A DNA stretch of 9,067 bases from Pirellulales bacterium. GTDB taxonomy: Bacteria > Planctomycetota > Planctomycetia > Pirellulales > Thermoguttaceae. Every line of letters begins with the position of its first letter. Within the stretch, counting starts at the first letter, position 1. Positions 1 through 6,629 of the stretch are shown one piece after another. The position numbers and the translations under genes are program-made. Location of the stretch: NCBI GenBank assembly GCA_030617125.1, contig JAUWWA010000044.1:1-9067 (forward strand), read 5' to 3'. Under the pieces are notes generated by a model. It was given only the letters and a program-made list of their open reading frames with translations. It made no database searches and was not told the origin of the DNA.

Positions 1-989
1 ACCGCCACTGCGCGTTGGTCTTGTCCCTCGCGGTAGAACGCGTGGCGGTAAGTCAGCCGGCCGCTAGGCGTCGCGTAAAGCTGAGCTCGGGATTGAACCG
101 GCGCAACCATCACCGAAAGCAGCTCCGGCACGTAACTATGCAAGTCGCGCGACTTGAGTTTCTCGGCGGCCGCTACGCGAACCGACTCCCACCCGGAAAA
201 AAGGGCCTGCCGGGCCAGCGCAACCGAGGCTTCTTGATCGGCCATCTTCTCGAGCACCTCAATCACCAACAGGGCAGTCTTTTCGTTAGAAGTCGAGAGG
301 ACCGCTTCCATGGCGATGATCGCCGCCGGGTCGTCGATCGACAGCAAGCGATCGGTGCCGATTTCGCGCCGCCGTCGGCTGTGGTCCGCCAGGTCATTGT
401 GGATCTTCAGCAGCCTGGGCTTCCACTGCCTTAACGCCGCAACCGCCTGCTTCGCGCGAACCTCGGCCCGGGAGATCTCCTCTTCGGTGAGCCAGACGCC
501 GCCGACCCGGCGATAGTGCAACAACCGACGGGCTTCCGTGTGATCCGGATCGATCTGGAGCACCTCGCTTAGGTGCGCCCGCTGCTGCTCAAAGAGCTTC
601 CGCCTGCCGCACCACTTGGCAAGCTCCATCCGTCCCTCGACCGTCTGCGGATACTTCTCACGTGCTTGGCGGTACGCTGCCAGCCGACGGTCCTTGGCGA
701 CAAACGCAGGCACTTCGCAATACTTCAACCACTGGCCATAGAGCCAGACGAAACCGCTGTGCCAAAACGCGGCGGCGTGGTTAGGCGCCTGGTCCAACGC
801 CGAGTTGAGCAACTCCGTGCGCCGCGAATCCTCCCCGAGGATCTCCTGCTCCAAAGCCTCGGCGACCATCTCCGTCGCGCGGCGCGTTTTCTCCGCTTTC
901 GTGGCTGCCAGGACCGCCGTCGCGGGCAGCCAACCGGCACCCATCACCAATGTACAGAAGGCGAGCGCACGTAATACGGGCCTCTTCAT
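1..989 (-). CDS. Secreted TPR/HEAT-repeat protein, C-terminus missing at window edge
   Basis: The frame is open from an ATG at 989 to the left edge (329 complete codons, no stop), so the C-terminus lies outside the window. The start is supported by an AGGAAGGA ribosome binding site about 7 nt upstream. Residues 1-29 form a signal peptide (basic MKR, hydrophobic core, cleavage near VLAA), so the product is exported. Residues about 60-155 read like TPR helices, for example NSALDQAPNHAAAFWHSG and EVLQIDPDHTEARRLL. The segment VGGVWLTEEE, which I recall from planctomycete TPR/HEAT proteins, follows at about 163-172. Residues about 215-300 look like HEAT-type helical repeats (PAAIIAMEAVLS, ALLVIEVLEKMADQEA, WESVRVAAAEKLKSRDL). 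No catalytic motif is visible; a scaffold or protein-interaction role in the periplasm is inference. It lies 285 bp downstream of mqnD and probably has its own promoter. Confidence 0.85.
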   Translation of the reverse strand, partial: MKRPVLRALAFCTLVMGAGWLPATAVLAATKAEKTRRATEMVAEALEQEILGEDSRRTELLNSALDQAPNHAAAFWHSGFVWLYGQWLKYCEVPAFVAKDRRLAAYRQAREKYPQTVEGRMELAKWCGRRKLFEQQRAHLSEVLQIDPDHTEARRLLHYRRVGGVWLTEEEISRAEVRAKQAVAALRQWKPRLLKIHNDLADHSRRRREIGTDRLLSIDDPAAIIAMEAVLSTSNEKTALLVIEVLEKMADQEASVALARQALFSGWESVRVAAAEKLKSRDLHSYVPELLSVMVAPVQSRAQLYATPSGRLTYRHAFYREGQDQRAVA

Positions 990-1065
990 GATTCGTTCCT
1001 TCCTCTGGCCCGGATGCCGCACCGGTCTGTGAAAGATCGGCCGACCAGCCCTATAAACATGCTAT

Positions 1066-1083
1066 CAGTTTTCCCGAAAACTG
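1066..1083. promoter_or_regulatory. Perfect palindrome in the upstream region of the TPR/HEAT gene, possible operator
   Basis: An 18-bp perfect inverted repeat, arms CAGTTTTC and GAAAACTG around a central CC, sits 77-94 bp upstream of the start at 989. On the minus strand it lies between a poor -35-like TTGCAG (1086-1081, sharing its last three bases) and a -10-like TAGCAT (1064-1059), spacing 16. That placement suits a repressor operator. No U-tract follows on either strand, so it is unlikely to be a terminator. The promoter boxes are weak and the binding protein is unknown. I see nothing else convincing in the spacer 990-1274. Confidence 0.35.
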
Positions 1084-1274
1084 CAAGCCCCCATGCCCCC
1101 AAAATTAAGGTGGGTAAACTGCGTGTGTCGGCGACAGCCTGGTCTTCTGGGCAGAATAACCCCCCCACGGGCGAGACTATTGCCGAAAGGCACGGTTTGA
1201 CATGATGATCCTAATAGCAGTTGCGCCGAAGATTTCGCAACCCCCAGGAACGCAAGACCACCTGAAAAGCGGCC

Positions 1275-2135
1275 CTATAGGACAAACTCGGGGACGACCA
1301 GCTTGGGGATGACGCCGGCGATGTGGCCTCGGGCGAGGAGTTGGGCAACGGCTTGGCGGCCGCGTGGGCCGAAGTCGAGCGTCCACCGGTTCACGTACAT
1401 CTCGACGAAGCGGTCGGCCTTGGCGCGATCCAGCCCACGCCCGAACTGCAACGCGTAGTCCAGCGCCTCGCAGCGATGCCGCAGGCCGTACTCGATGCTT
1501 TCCTTCAGCAGGCGGTGTACGTCGCGGATCGTCTCGGCGTCGAGGTCTTTGCGGATGGCATTGGCGCCCAGCGGCAACGGCAGGCCCGTCTCTTTGAACC
1601 ACCACCGGCCGGTGTCGAGGATCAATTCAAGGTTCTGCTCGGCGTAGGTGAGTTGACCTTCGTGGATGACTAGCCCGGCAGCGATCGGCCGCCCTTGGTA
1701 GTCGCCGGCGGCGACGGCGTCGAGGATCCGATCGAACGGCACGACGACGTGGTCGACGGCCACGCCGAGGCACATCCGCAGCACCAGGTAGCCGGTCGTC
1801 AGCGTGCCGGGCACGGCGATCGCGCCTTGGGCGATTTCGTCGAGCGGGCGTTTTTTCCGGGCGACCACCATCGGCCCATACTGATCACCCATGCTGGCGC
1901 CGCAATGGCACAGCAAGTAGCGGTCGGCCAGATATGCGTAGGCGTGGAGACTCAGCGCGGTCAGTTCCAGTTGGCCAGAGAATGCGCGGCGGTTGAGCGT
2001 TTCGATGTCGACCAGTTCATGCTCGAAGCGGTAGTTGCCCGTGGCGATCTTGTCCTTCGCCAGGGCATAGAACATGAAGGCGTCGTCGGGGTCGGGGCTG
2101 TGGCCGACGCGGATGAGTTGCCTGGGATCGTCCAC
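1275..2135 (-). CDS. mqnD: MqnD-family menaquinone biosynthesis enzyme (1,4-dihydroxy-6-naphthoate synthase type)
   Basis: A 286-residue protein of the MqnA/MqnD (VitK2_biosynth) family, which has a periplasmic-binding-protein fold but acts in the cytoplasm. MqnD converts cyclic dehypoxanthine futalosine to 1,4-dihydroxy-6-naphthoate in the futalosine route to menaquinone. Residues 8-20 (IRVGHSPDPDDAF) match the N-terminal SPCPNDTF-type motif of MqnD. LTALSLHAYAYL (about 58-69), the GDQYGPMVV segment (about 84-92) and IAVPGTLTTGYL (about 106-117) fit the substrate-cleft loops. Length is normal for the family. The GTG start at 2135 is chosen because a GGAGG lies 8 nt upstream and the conserved motif begins just after it. 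Upstream is a sulfotransferase relic; no other menaquinone gene is visible. Family membership is firm; assignment to MqnD over a related binding protein is likely but not proven. Confidence 0.82.
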   Translation of the reverse strand: MDDPRQLIRVGHSPDPDDAFMFYALAKDKIATGNYRFEHELVDIETLNRRAFSGQLELTALSLHAYAYLADRYLLCHCGASMGDQYGPMVVARKKRPLDEIAQGAIAVPGTLTTGYLVLRMCLGVAVDHVVVPFDRILDAVAAGDYQGRPIAAGLVIHEGQLTYAEQNLELILDTGRWWFKETGLPLPLGANAIRKDLDAETIRDVHRLLKESIEYGLRHRCEALDYALQFGRGLDRAKADRFVEMYVNRWTLDFGPRGRQAVAQLLARGHIAGVIPKLVVPEFVL

Positions 2136-2143
2136 TCGTCACG

Positions 2144-2148
2144 CCTCC
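2144..2148 (-). promoter_or_regulatory. Ribosome binding site of mqnD
   Basis: GGAGG, 8 nt before the GTG at 2135. It decides the start. The same bases are the Trp-Arg codons (TGG AGG) of the sulfotransferase relic reading in another frame, so this site was apparently built from former coding sequence. Confidence 0.7.
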
Positions 2149-2344
2149 AGCGGTTGCACGTCCGGCGATAGATCGGCTCGACCACCTGGTGGTAGCTAGT
2201 GTTGATCGAGCGGTCTTCCTTGGCGTGCTCCGCGTACCGGTGGATGGCTTCGCGCCACTCCACGTCGATGAACGCAAGCAGCCGGCGTGTCTCACGCTCG
2301 AAGTCGTCGACTAGATCCTCGTATTGAATCGCGTGATAGCCGTG

Positions 2345-2368
2345 CGGCAATACGCGAACGTATTGCCG
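2345..2368. repeat. Strong 10-bp hairpin inside the sulfotransferase relic
   Basis: Perfect inverted repeat, arms CGGCAATACG and CGTATTGCCG with a 4-nt loop (CGAA on plus, UUCG on the minus-strand RNA). It abuts the premature TGA at 2369-2371. It still reads as plausible sulfotransferase codons (RQYVRVLP), so it may be fortuitous. No U-tract follows, so a terminator is not supported. Confidence 0.45.
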
Positions 2369-2514
2369 TCACAGCCGCATGAGCTGGTCGTACAGCATGG
2401 CCGTATCCTCGAGTGTGATGAAGTTGGCCATGGGGGTCTCTACCGCGACCCTTGTTCCCAAGTGTTCCGTAAACCGGCAGGTCTTCTCCCTTCAGCAATG
2501 TTTGTGGGACTCTT

Positions 2515-2533
2515 ATTATCGAGATAATCGATA
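2515..2533 (-). terminator. Possible weak hairpin after csrA
   Basis: Two overlapping, mutually exclusive AT-rich hairpins lie a few bases beyond the csrA stop: TATCGA/TCGATA with a 5-nt loop (2517-2533) and ATTATC/GATAAT with a 2-nt centre (2515-2528). Neither is GC-rich nor followed by a U run, so this is only a candidate transcript end. Confidence 0.2.
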
Positions 2534-2536
2534 GAC

Positions 2537-2782
2537 TCAGCCGCGCCGTCTCTCTTCGCTGTCCGAACTCGCACCGGGAGGCATGGAATCGGGATCCCCC
2601 AGTCGGCACGTCTGCCCGCTCTCGCGGCGTATCGCCTCGTATACCTCGCGACGATGGACCGGAATCTCCAAAGGGGCTTCAATTCCCAGCCGGACCTTGT
2701 CGCCGCGGATATCTACGATCGTCACGACGACATTGTCGCCGATCATGATGCTCTCGTCGCGTTGCCTCGATAGAACAAGCAT
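2537..2782 (-). CDS. csrA: Carbon storage regulator CsrA, with C-terminal tail
   Basis: CsrA is a small dimeric RNA-binding protein that binds GGA motifs in mRNA leaders and controls translation, often of motility and carbon metabolism genes. Residues 1-54 are a full CsrA domain: MLVLSRQRDESIMIGDNVVV, RGDKVRLGIEAP and PVHRREVYEAI. The RNA-contacting Leu4 and Arg44 of the family are both present. The protein is 81 residues, with an extra charged tail of about 27 residues (from SGQTCRL to EERRRG) beyond the core; E. coli CsrA has a short tail (61 aa in total). The ATG at 2782 has an AGGAA site 8 nt upstream. No fliW is visible. A FlgG fossil lies on the other strand just beyond its leader, consistent with a former flagellar neighbourhood. 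Confidence 0.95.
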   Translation of the reverse strand: MLVLSRQRDESIMIGDNVVVTIVDIRGDKVRLGIEAPLEIPVHRREVYEAIRRESGQTCRLGDPDSMPPGASSDSEERRRG

Positions 2783-2885
2783 TGGTGGCTTCCTATTCGT
2801 TGAAAGCAGGCCATAGAAGCGTCCTCAATATACATCGGCCTGGGCAATTGTGGGTGACCAGAAAAAATGCCCAAACCAGGGTATT
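2783..2885 (-). promoter_or_regulatory. csrA upstream leader
   Basis: Noncoding, relatively AT-rich DNA upstream of csrA. The minus strand carries two GGA trinucleotides, one in GAGGAC and one in the ribosome binding site AGGAAG. GGA at the Shine-Dalgarno is the arrangement CsrA uses to repress translation in characterised bacteria, so autoregulation is possible (inference). TATATT (about 2834-2829) could be a -10 box, but I see no matching -35. Nothing else is evident up to about 2910. Confidence 0.25.
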
Positions 2886-3047
2886 TAACTAGACGGGTGA
2901 TTTAAGGATATATGGGAATAATTTCCAGGCCGCAGACGCCCCAGGCCCCAGCCCACCGCAAATCGGCCGACTTTGCCCGCCAAACCGGCAACAATCGCCG
3001 CTGGCCGCGGTGCACCGGTGCTGATCGACCTGGAGAACCCTTCGTGG

Positions 3048-3164
3048 CGGTACACGCCCACGGGCATTCCGATCGGGCTCGGCTCTCGCGTCGAGAGCAC
3101 CCGGACCAGTTTCACCCAGGGCTCGCTCGAGCAGACCGGACGTGAAACAGACCTGGCTACCGAT
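3048..3164 (+). pseudogene. flgG fragment (flagellar distal rod protein fossil)
   Basis: The plus-strand frame in phase with 3048 encodes about 39 residues that match the region of FlgG after the N-terminal helix: RYTPTGIPIGLGSRV, then ESTRTSFTQGSLEQTGRETDLAT. FlgG relatives read 'P(T/S)G(I/L).(I/L)G.G(S/V/T)RV..T...FTQG.L.QTG...D(L/V)AI.G.GFF'. The normal continuation (DGDGFFQV) is missing: the frame becomes CSRSASALRRGH and stops at 3204-3206, inside the 3' end of the convergent M16 gene. The 'ATGM...VIANNLANVNTTGFKR' N-terminus is not found in any frame from 2885 on. Another frame has RKSADFARQ at about 2957-2983, with the right spacing to be a frame-shifted trace of the FlgG 'KRSRADF' segment, but that is weak. 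The relic cannot make a rod protein. Confidence 0.7.
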
Positions 3165-3176
3165 ATCTGTAGCCGG
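3153..3176. terminator. Possible hairpin between the M16 gene and the flgG relic
   Basis: GGCTAC (3155-3160) and GTAGCC (3169-3174) pair around an 8-nt loop. On the plus strand the stem extends to 8 bp with one wobble pair. It lies 7-30 bp past the M16 stop codon. There is no real U-tract on either side, so rho-independent function is doubtful. Confidence 0.25.
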
Positions 3177-3182
3177 TCGGCC

Positions 3183-5858
3183 TCAGCGCTTCGCCGGGGA
3201 CATTGACACCAGCACGTGGTTGTTGAGATGTTTCCGCGCAACGCGGACGACGTCGTCGAGAGTTACCGCCCTAATCCGTGCGTCGAACGTCTTGTCGTAG
3301 GCATGGCCGAGGCCATAGAGTTCGTCGAGCGCGGCCTGTTGCGCCTGCTCGGCAATCGTTGTGTTCTGTTGCGCGTGCAGCGCGATGATCATCTGCACGG
3401 CGGTGTGGAACTCGTCCTCGGTGATCGTGCTTTGCTTCGCCCGGGCGATGTTCTTCTTGATTCGCTCCACCACGTCGTTGATTTTGTCGGGCCGCGTTTG
3501 TGAGAGGACAGTGAAATAACCGGGCGCCGGACCGGACATCAGAAACGCGTGGACGTAGTAAACCAGTCCCTCGCCGCGCAGCTCGTTGTGCAGCCATCCG
3601 CCCGGGAAGCTGTAACCGGAGAGGATCGCATCGAGGACGGTCAGCGCCGCGAAGTCCTTTTTGTCGCGGATACCAACGGCCGGATAGCCCAGCAGGATCA
3701 TGCCGGTGTCCTTGCCGGTTTGCTTGTGGCGGACAATCGTCTTCGCGACGGCGTTTTCACGGTCGAAACCGATTGGCTCAAAATCAGGGTCCGGCTTCAA
3801 GGCGCCGAAGTGTCGATTTAGCAGCGCGATCGCTTTGTCCGGCTCGATGTCGCCGAAAACGGTCACGATAATATTGCCGGGCACGAAGTACTTCGCGTGG
3901 TAGGCCCGAAGACCTTTGGCCGAGAGTTGCTTGACGGTTTCGGCCTTGCCACCGCGGAGGACGTGGTAGGGGGTCGTAGCGGGCAGGCTGTCGTGGAACA
4001 GCTCGAAGATTTCGGCCCGCGGATCGTTGCGGCGGCGCGCGATGGCCCCCAGCGCCAACGTTTGGACCTTGCGGAATTCGCTCTCCGGGAAACTCGGTTG
4101 GGTGAAACACTCGGCGAACATCGCCAGTGCACTGGGGAATTCGTCGCGCAACACCGTCGCGCCGCCAAACACCGTAAATCGCCCCGCCGCGAACGAGAGC
4201 TTTCCGCCGGTCGAGTCGAAGTAGTGGGCGATCTGCTCAGCCGAGTGGCGGGCGGCGCCCTTGTCGAGCATCGCGCCGACCAACGCCGAACGGCCGGCCG
4301 TCTCGACCGTATCGACCAGCGAGCCAGCCAGCACGAACGCCTGGATGTTGACCATCGGCAGCCGGGTATTTCGCTTCACGAGCACGCGGAGCCCGTTGCG
4401 GAGCCGAAGCGCCCGGATCTCGCTCTCGCCGCCGCCGAGGTCTTTGCTCGTCGACTTGGGTACTCCGCCGGGCGGCGCGATGATCATACGGTTGAGTCGC
4501 CCGGGCACGAGGTACCGGCGAGCCGCCGCCCGGACCTGTTCGGCCGTGACTTTCTGGATGTTCTCGACGTACTTATCGTCGAACAGCGGGTCGCCGGTGG
4601 AGAGGTAGTTGCGTCCAAGCGAGTCGGCGGCCTTCTGAACGGTTTGCCGGCCGAAGACCAGTTCGGCCGCCTTCTGTTTTTTCGCCTTGGCCAACTCGGC
4701 CTCGCTGACCAACTCGTCGCGAAGCCGGCAGGTCCCGGCGAGAATCTCGTCGCACGCCTGCCGCCAGTGGTCCGCCGTGCAGTGGGCGAAGATCGCGAAG
4801 TATCCGTTGGCGAAATGCGGCGTGTAACTGGCCGACGACACCGACAGCACCAATTGCTCGTCGTACTTCAGCCGCCGCACCAGCCGCGAACTTTCTCCCT
4901 CGGCCAGAACGTATGCCGCTACGTCGAGCGCGTAGAGATCCGGATGCGAGAGTTTCACCGTCGGCCACGCCAACGCAACATCGTACGTGTTGCCGTCCAT
5001 CTCGCGAATGGTCTCGCGGGGAGAGAGCTGCTCGGGCTCTCGGGGCAAGGCAACCAGCGTTTCGCGCGAGCGGGGCGTGGCGGACCATTGCCGCGCAACC
5101 GCGTCGAGCACTTGCCGCGTGTCTACGTCGCCCACTACCACGAAAACCTGGTTGTTCGGCACGTAGCGGCGGCGGTAAAAGTCGATGATCGTCTCGTTCG
5201 TCGTGCCGTCGAGCACGTCGAGATAGCCGATCACCGGGTGGCGGATCGGATGTAAGGTGTAGACCGTCTGTTTCAGCAAGTTCCACTGCACGCGCCGGCG
5301 ATTCGTCTCGCCGTCGGCCAACTCGCGCCGCACGACTTTCATTTCTCGGGCGAATTCGGACGGCTCAAAAATAACGTGCTGCATCGAGTCGGCCAGCAGG
5401 TCGATAGCGGTCATGGCGTCCTCGGCCGGACAGTCGATGTAGTAGGCGGTCAAGTGCGTACTCGTGAACGCGTTGGTGGCGCCGCCGAAGCGATCGATGA
5501 TCTTCTCGATCTGCTTTTCGGTGCGCTTCTTTGTGGAGCCTCCGGCAACGACGTGTTCGAGCACGTGACTGAGCCCGGCGCCAAGGTATCGGCCCTCGTA
5601 GGCACTGCCGGTATTCTTAATGTAACACCGGACCGTGGCGACCGCCGCGGCGTGGTTCTCCTGGACGATCACCGTCAGGCCGTTGGCAAGCGTGGCGAGC
5701 GTGACTCCCTGGGGGAGTCGCCGCTCGCTGGTGTACGTCGGCACGCTGGAACGATTCTCGGGCTCGGCGGGTTCCGGCTGCCGGGCGGGCGACGTTGCCG
5801 TCACGGCGACGGACATCAAGAAAACCAACACTGACCACATACGTGTGTTTCTTTGCAT
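3183..5858 (-). CDS. Exported two-domain M16 (insulinase/pitrilysin) zinc peptidase
   Basis: An 891-residue M16 metallopeptidase with two halves in one chain. The start used here is ATG 5858, preceded by GAGGA at 5-nt spacing; an in-frame ATG at 5870 is possible but has no ribosome binding site. A signal peptide covers about residues 1-26 (MWSVLVFLMSVAVTATSPA). The N-terminal half has the inverted zinc motif HVLEH (His98, Glu101, His102) and the third ligand Glu179 in VVRRELADGE, 77 residues after His102 as in pitrilysin. M16_C-like sequence follows to about 470. A second M16 unit begins near 487 (LRLRNGLRVLVKRN); at the motif position it reads SALVGAMLD, so it is non-catalytic and probably closes the chamber. 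The C-terminal LRGEGLVYYVHAF resembles the M16 LR.E.GL.Y.V segment. It probably degrades peptides in the periplasm. Substrate is unknown. The RAYT/REPIN unit sits immediately upstream and may contribute its promoter region. Confidence 0.93.
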   Translation of the reverse strand: MQRNTRMWSVLVFLMSVAVTATSPARQPEPAEPENRSSVPTYTSERRLPQGVTLATLANGLTVIVQENHAAAVATVRCYIKNTGSAYEGRYLGAGLSHVLEHVVAGGSTKKRTEKQIEKIIDRFGGATNAFTSTHLTAYYIDCPAEDAMTAIDLLADSMQHVIFEPSEFAREMKVVRRELADGETNRRRVQWNLLKQTVYTLHPIRHPVIGYLDVLDGTTNETIIDFYRRRYVPNNQVFVVVGDVDTRQVLDAVARQWSATPRSRETLVALPREPEQLSPRETIREMDGNTYDVALAWPTVKLSHPDLYALDVAAYVLAEGESSRLVRRLKYDEQLVLSVSSASYTPHFANGYFAIFAHCTADHWRQACDEILAGTCRLRDELVSEAELAKAKKQKAAELVFGRQTVQKAADSLGRNYLSTGDPLFDDKYVENIQKVTAEQVRAAARRYLVPGRLNRMIIAPPGGVPKSTSKDLGGGESEIRALRLRNGLRVLVKRNTRLPMVNIQAFVLAGSLVDTVETAGRSALVGAMLDKGAARHSAEQIAHYFDSTGGKLSFAAGRFTVFGGATVLRDEFPSALAMFAECFTQPSFPESEFRKVQTLALGAIARRRNDPRAEIFELFHDSLPATTPYHVLRGGKAETVKQLSAKGLRAYHAKYFVPGNIIVTVFGDIEPDKAIALLNRHFGALKPDPDFEPIGFDRENAVAKTIVRHKQTGKDTGMILLGYPAVGIRDKKDFAALTVLDAILSGYSFPGGWLHNELRGEGLVYYVHAFLMSGPAPGYFTVLSQTRPDKINDVVERIKKNIARAKQSTITEDEFHTAVQMIIALHAQQNTTIAEQAQQAALDELYGLGHAYDKTFDARIRAVTLDDVVRVARKHLNNHVLVSMSPAKR

Positions 5859-5906
5859 CGATTTCCTCATTGTGGAGTTCTATTTTGTTCGTGGCGAAGT
5901 GAAGAA

Positions 5907-5986
5907 CTGGTCACTGAAGTGACCAGCCCGCACCGCCCGAGGGCTGGTCACTTCAGTGACTAGTTCAGTGACTAGTCCAGCGCCCC
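5907..5986. repeat. Left REPIN-like cluster
   Basis: The first REP (5907-5929) has stem CTGGTCAC/GTGACCAG with loop TGAA, followed by CCC. After an 11-bp spacer comes the inverted copy (5941-5963, one mismatch: ACTAG), then a half-site TTCAGTGACTAG (5964-5975) and TCCAGCGCCCC (5976-5986). A further half-site, TTCAGTGACC, starts at 5988 and forms the 3' end of the transposase gene including its stop codon. The cluster lies 49 bp upstream of the M16 start and could affect its transcription. Confidence 0.8.
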
Positions 5987-5988
5987 GT

Positions 5989-6591
5989 TCAGTGACCGGT
6001 TCTCCGCTTGGGCTCCCGCTGGTACCTCTTGTACGGAACCCCTTCGAGAAACGCCGCCAACTCCAACGCTCTTCGAACGCCTGCCTCCAACTCGACGTTC
6101 ACTCGCGTATGGGGATACTCTCGCCAATCACTGCAAAGGCCGTGCCGGACGCTCTGCGTTAAGGTGTAGCGATAAGCCCGGCGGCATTGCTTTTCGTCTC
6201 GAATGCAGCCGTCGAAGTAGTCCTTGTGGCCCGCCTCACTCCAGAACGGAACGCGACGCTGCGGCAGCAAATCGTTGACCAACTTGGCCACCGAGCCATG
6301 GAGCTTGCGCATCATCGGGCCGAGGTGCTCCCCCACTTTGCAGTAGCCTACCACATGATAATGATTGGGAATCAGCGACGTGACCCAAGGTGTGAACCGC
6401 GCTTCGCGCGTGTAGTACTCGAAACGGTCCCAGAAAACGGCCTTCGCCCGCTCCGACGCAAACGCCGCGTAGCGGTCGCGGCATCGGGCCGTGATGAAGT
6501 AGACCTGGTTGTCCCGATACCAGTGCTCGAAACGATGTTGGCCCTTGTAGAGCGGGCCAGTGGAATGCCGAGTCTTGCGGGTCCAGGCCAT
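5989..6591 (-). CDS. REP-associated tyrosine transposase (RAYT, Y1/HUH family)
   Basis: A 200-residue single-strand DNA transposase of the IS200-like Y1_Tnp family, RAYT branch, which nicks REP hairpins through a tyrosine-DNA intermediate. The HUH pair is His77-Tyr78-His79 in SLIPNHYHVVGY. The catalytic tyrosine is probably Tyr142 in RAYRYTLTQSVRHGL, matching the family's 'RYIH.NPV..GL'. YFITARCRDR (31-40) is the first beta strand, FWSEAGHKDYFD (117-128) the 'W......D...' segment, and RDEKQCRRAY the helix before the tyrosine. A basic tail (YKRYQREPKRRTGH) ends the protein. Length is normal and there is no frameshift, so it appears intact. The ATG at 6591 has no good ribosome binding site (only GAG at about -10), suggesting low expression. 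The stop codon lies in a REP half-site. REPIN clusters on both sides are its likely substrates. Confidence 0.9.
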   Translation of the reverse strand: MAWTRKTRHSTGPLYKGQHRFEHWYRDNQVYFITARCRDRYAAFASERAKAVFWDRFEYYTREARFTPWVTSLIPNHYHVVGYCKVGEHLGPMMRKLHGSVAKLVNDLLPQRRVPFWSEAGHKDYFDGCIRDEKQCRRAYRYTLTQSVRHGLCSDWREYPHTRVNVELEAGVRRALELAAFLEGVPYKRYQREPKRRTGH

Positions 6592-6629
6592 GGTGAATGC
6601 TCATACGTGGAATGGAACGCGCCTTTTAT

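Larger units (their letters stand above)
2136..2431 (-). pseudogene. Sulfotransferase relic (C-terminal third, in-frame stop)
   Basis: Read on the minus strand from about 2431, this frame gives the C-terminal part of a PAPS-type sulfotransferase. In order it shows ANFITLEDTAMLYDQLMRL, an in-frame TGA (2369-2371, where relatives have Trp), then RQYVRVLP, IQYEDLVDDFERETRRLLAF, a helix starting VEWREAIHRY, NTSYHQVVEPIYRR and NRWRRDEW. This follows the family order: the 'RYEDLV..P....R.LL.F' helix, 'RTAS..QVR.PIY' and the terminal 'RWRRYE'. The N-terminal half with the PAPS P-loop is absent: upstream the frame meets stops within 80 bases and csrA follows. The terminal residues run into the mqnD start in a different frame. 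A translated piece could begin at TTG 2350, but with no P-loop no activity is expected. The match is from memory of the family and was not searched. Confidence 0.75.

Noticed and set aside
15..974. Plus-strand frames over the TPR/HEAT gene
   Set aside because: They are antisense to a frame with a signal peptide, ribosome binding site and coherent repeat domains, and show no domain of their own.
1177..1605. 142-codon minus-strand frame overlapping the mqnD 3' end
   Set aside because: It is out of phase with mqnD, Arg/Pro-rich and without motifs.
1961..2133. Continuation of the sulfotransferase frame into mqnD
   Set aside because: After RRDEWTIPG the frame is Ser/Thr/Arg-rich and overlaps mqnD in a different phase; no sulfotransferase similarity remains.
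2973..3050. TTG-initiated functional small flagellar protein
   Set aside because: The start has no ribosome binding site and the FlgG-like part lacks both assembly ends, so a relic is the better reading.
2885..3241. 118-codon minus-strand frame overlapping the M16 3' end
   Set aside because: It has no recognisable motif and lies opposite the FlgG-like segment, which explains the open frame as a shadow of former coding sequence.
3897..5255. 452-codon open frame on the plus strand
   Set aside because: It is antisense to the well-supported M16 peptidase, has no recognisable domain and is rich in Arg/Gly/Val low-complexity sequence, as expected for a GC-rich shadow frame.
5907..5963. CRISPR-like direct repeats
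   Set aside because: The repeats are palindromic REP units in inverted pairs beside a RAYT gene, with no regular unique spacers.
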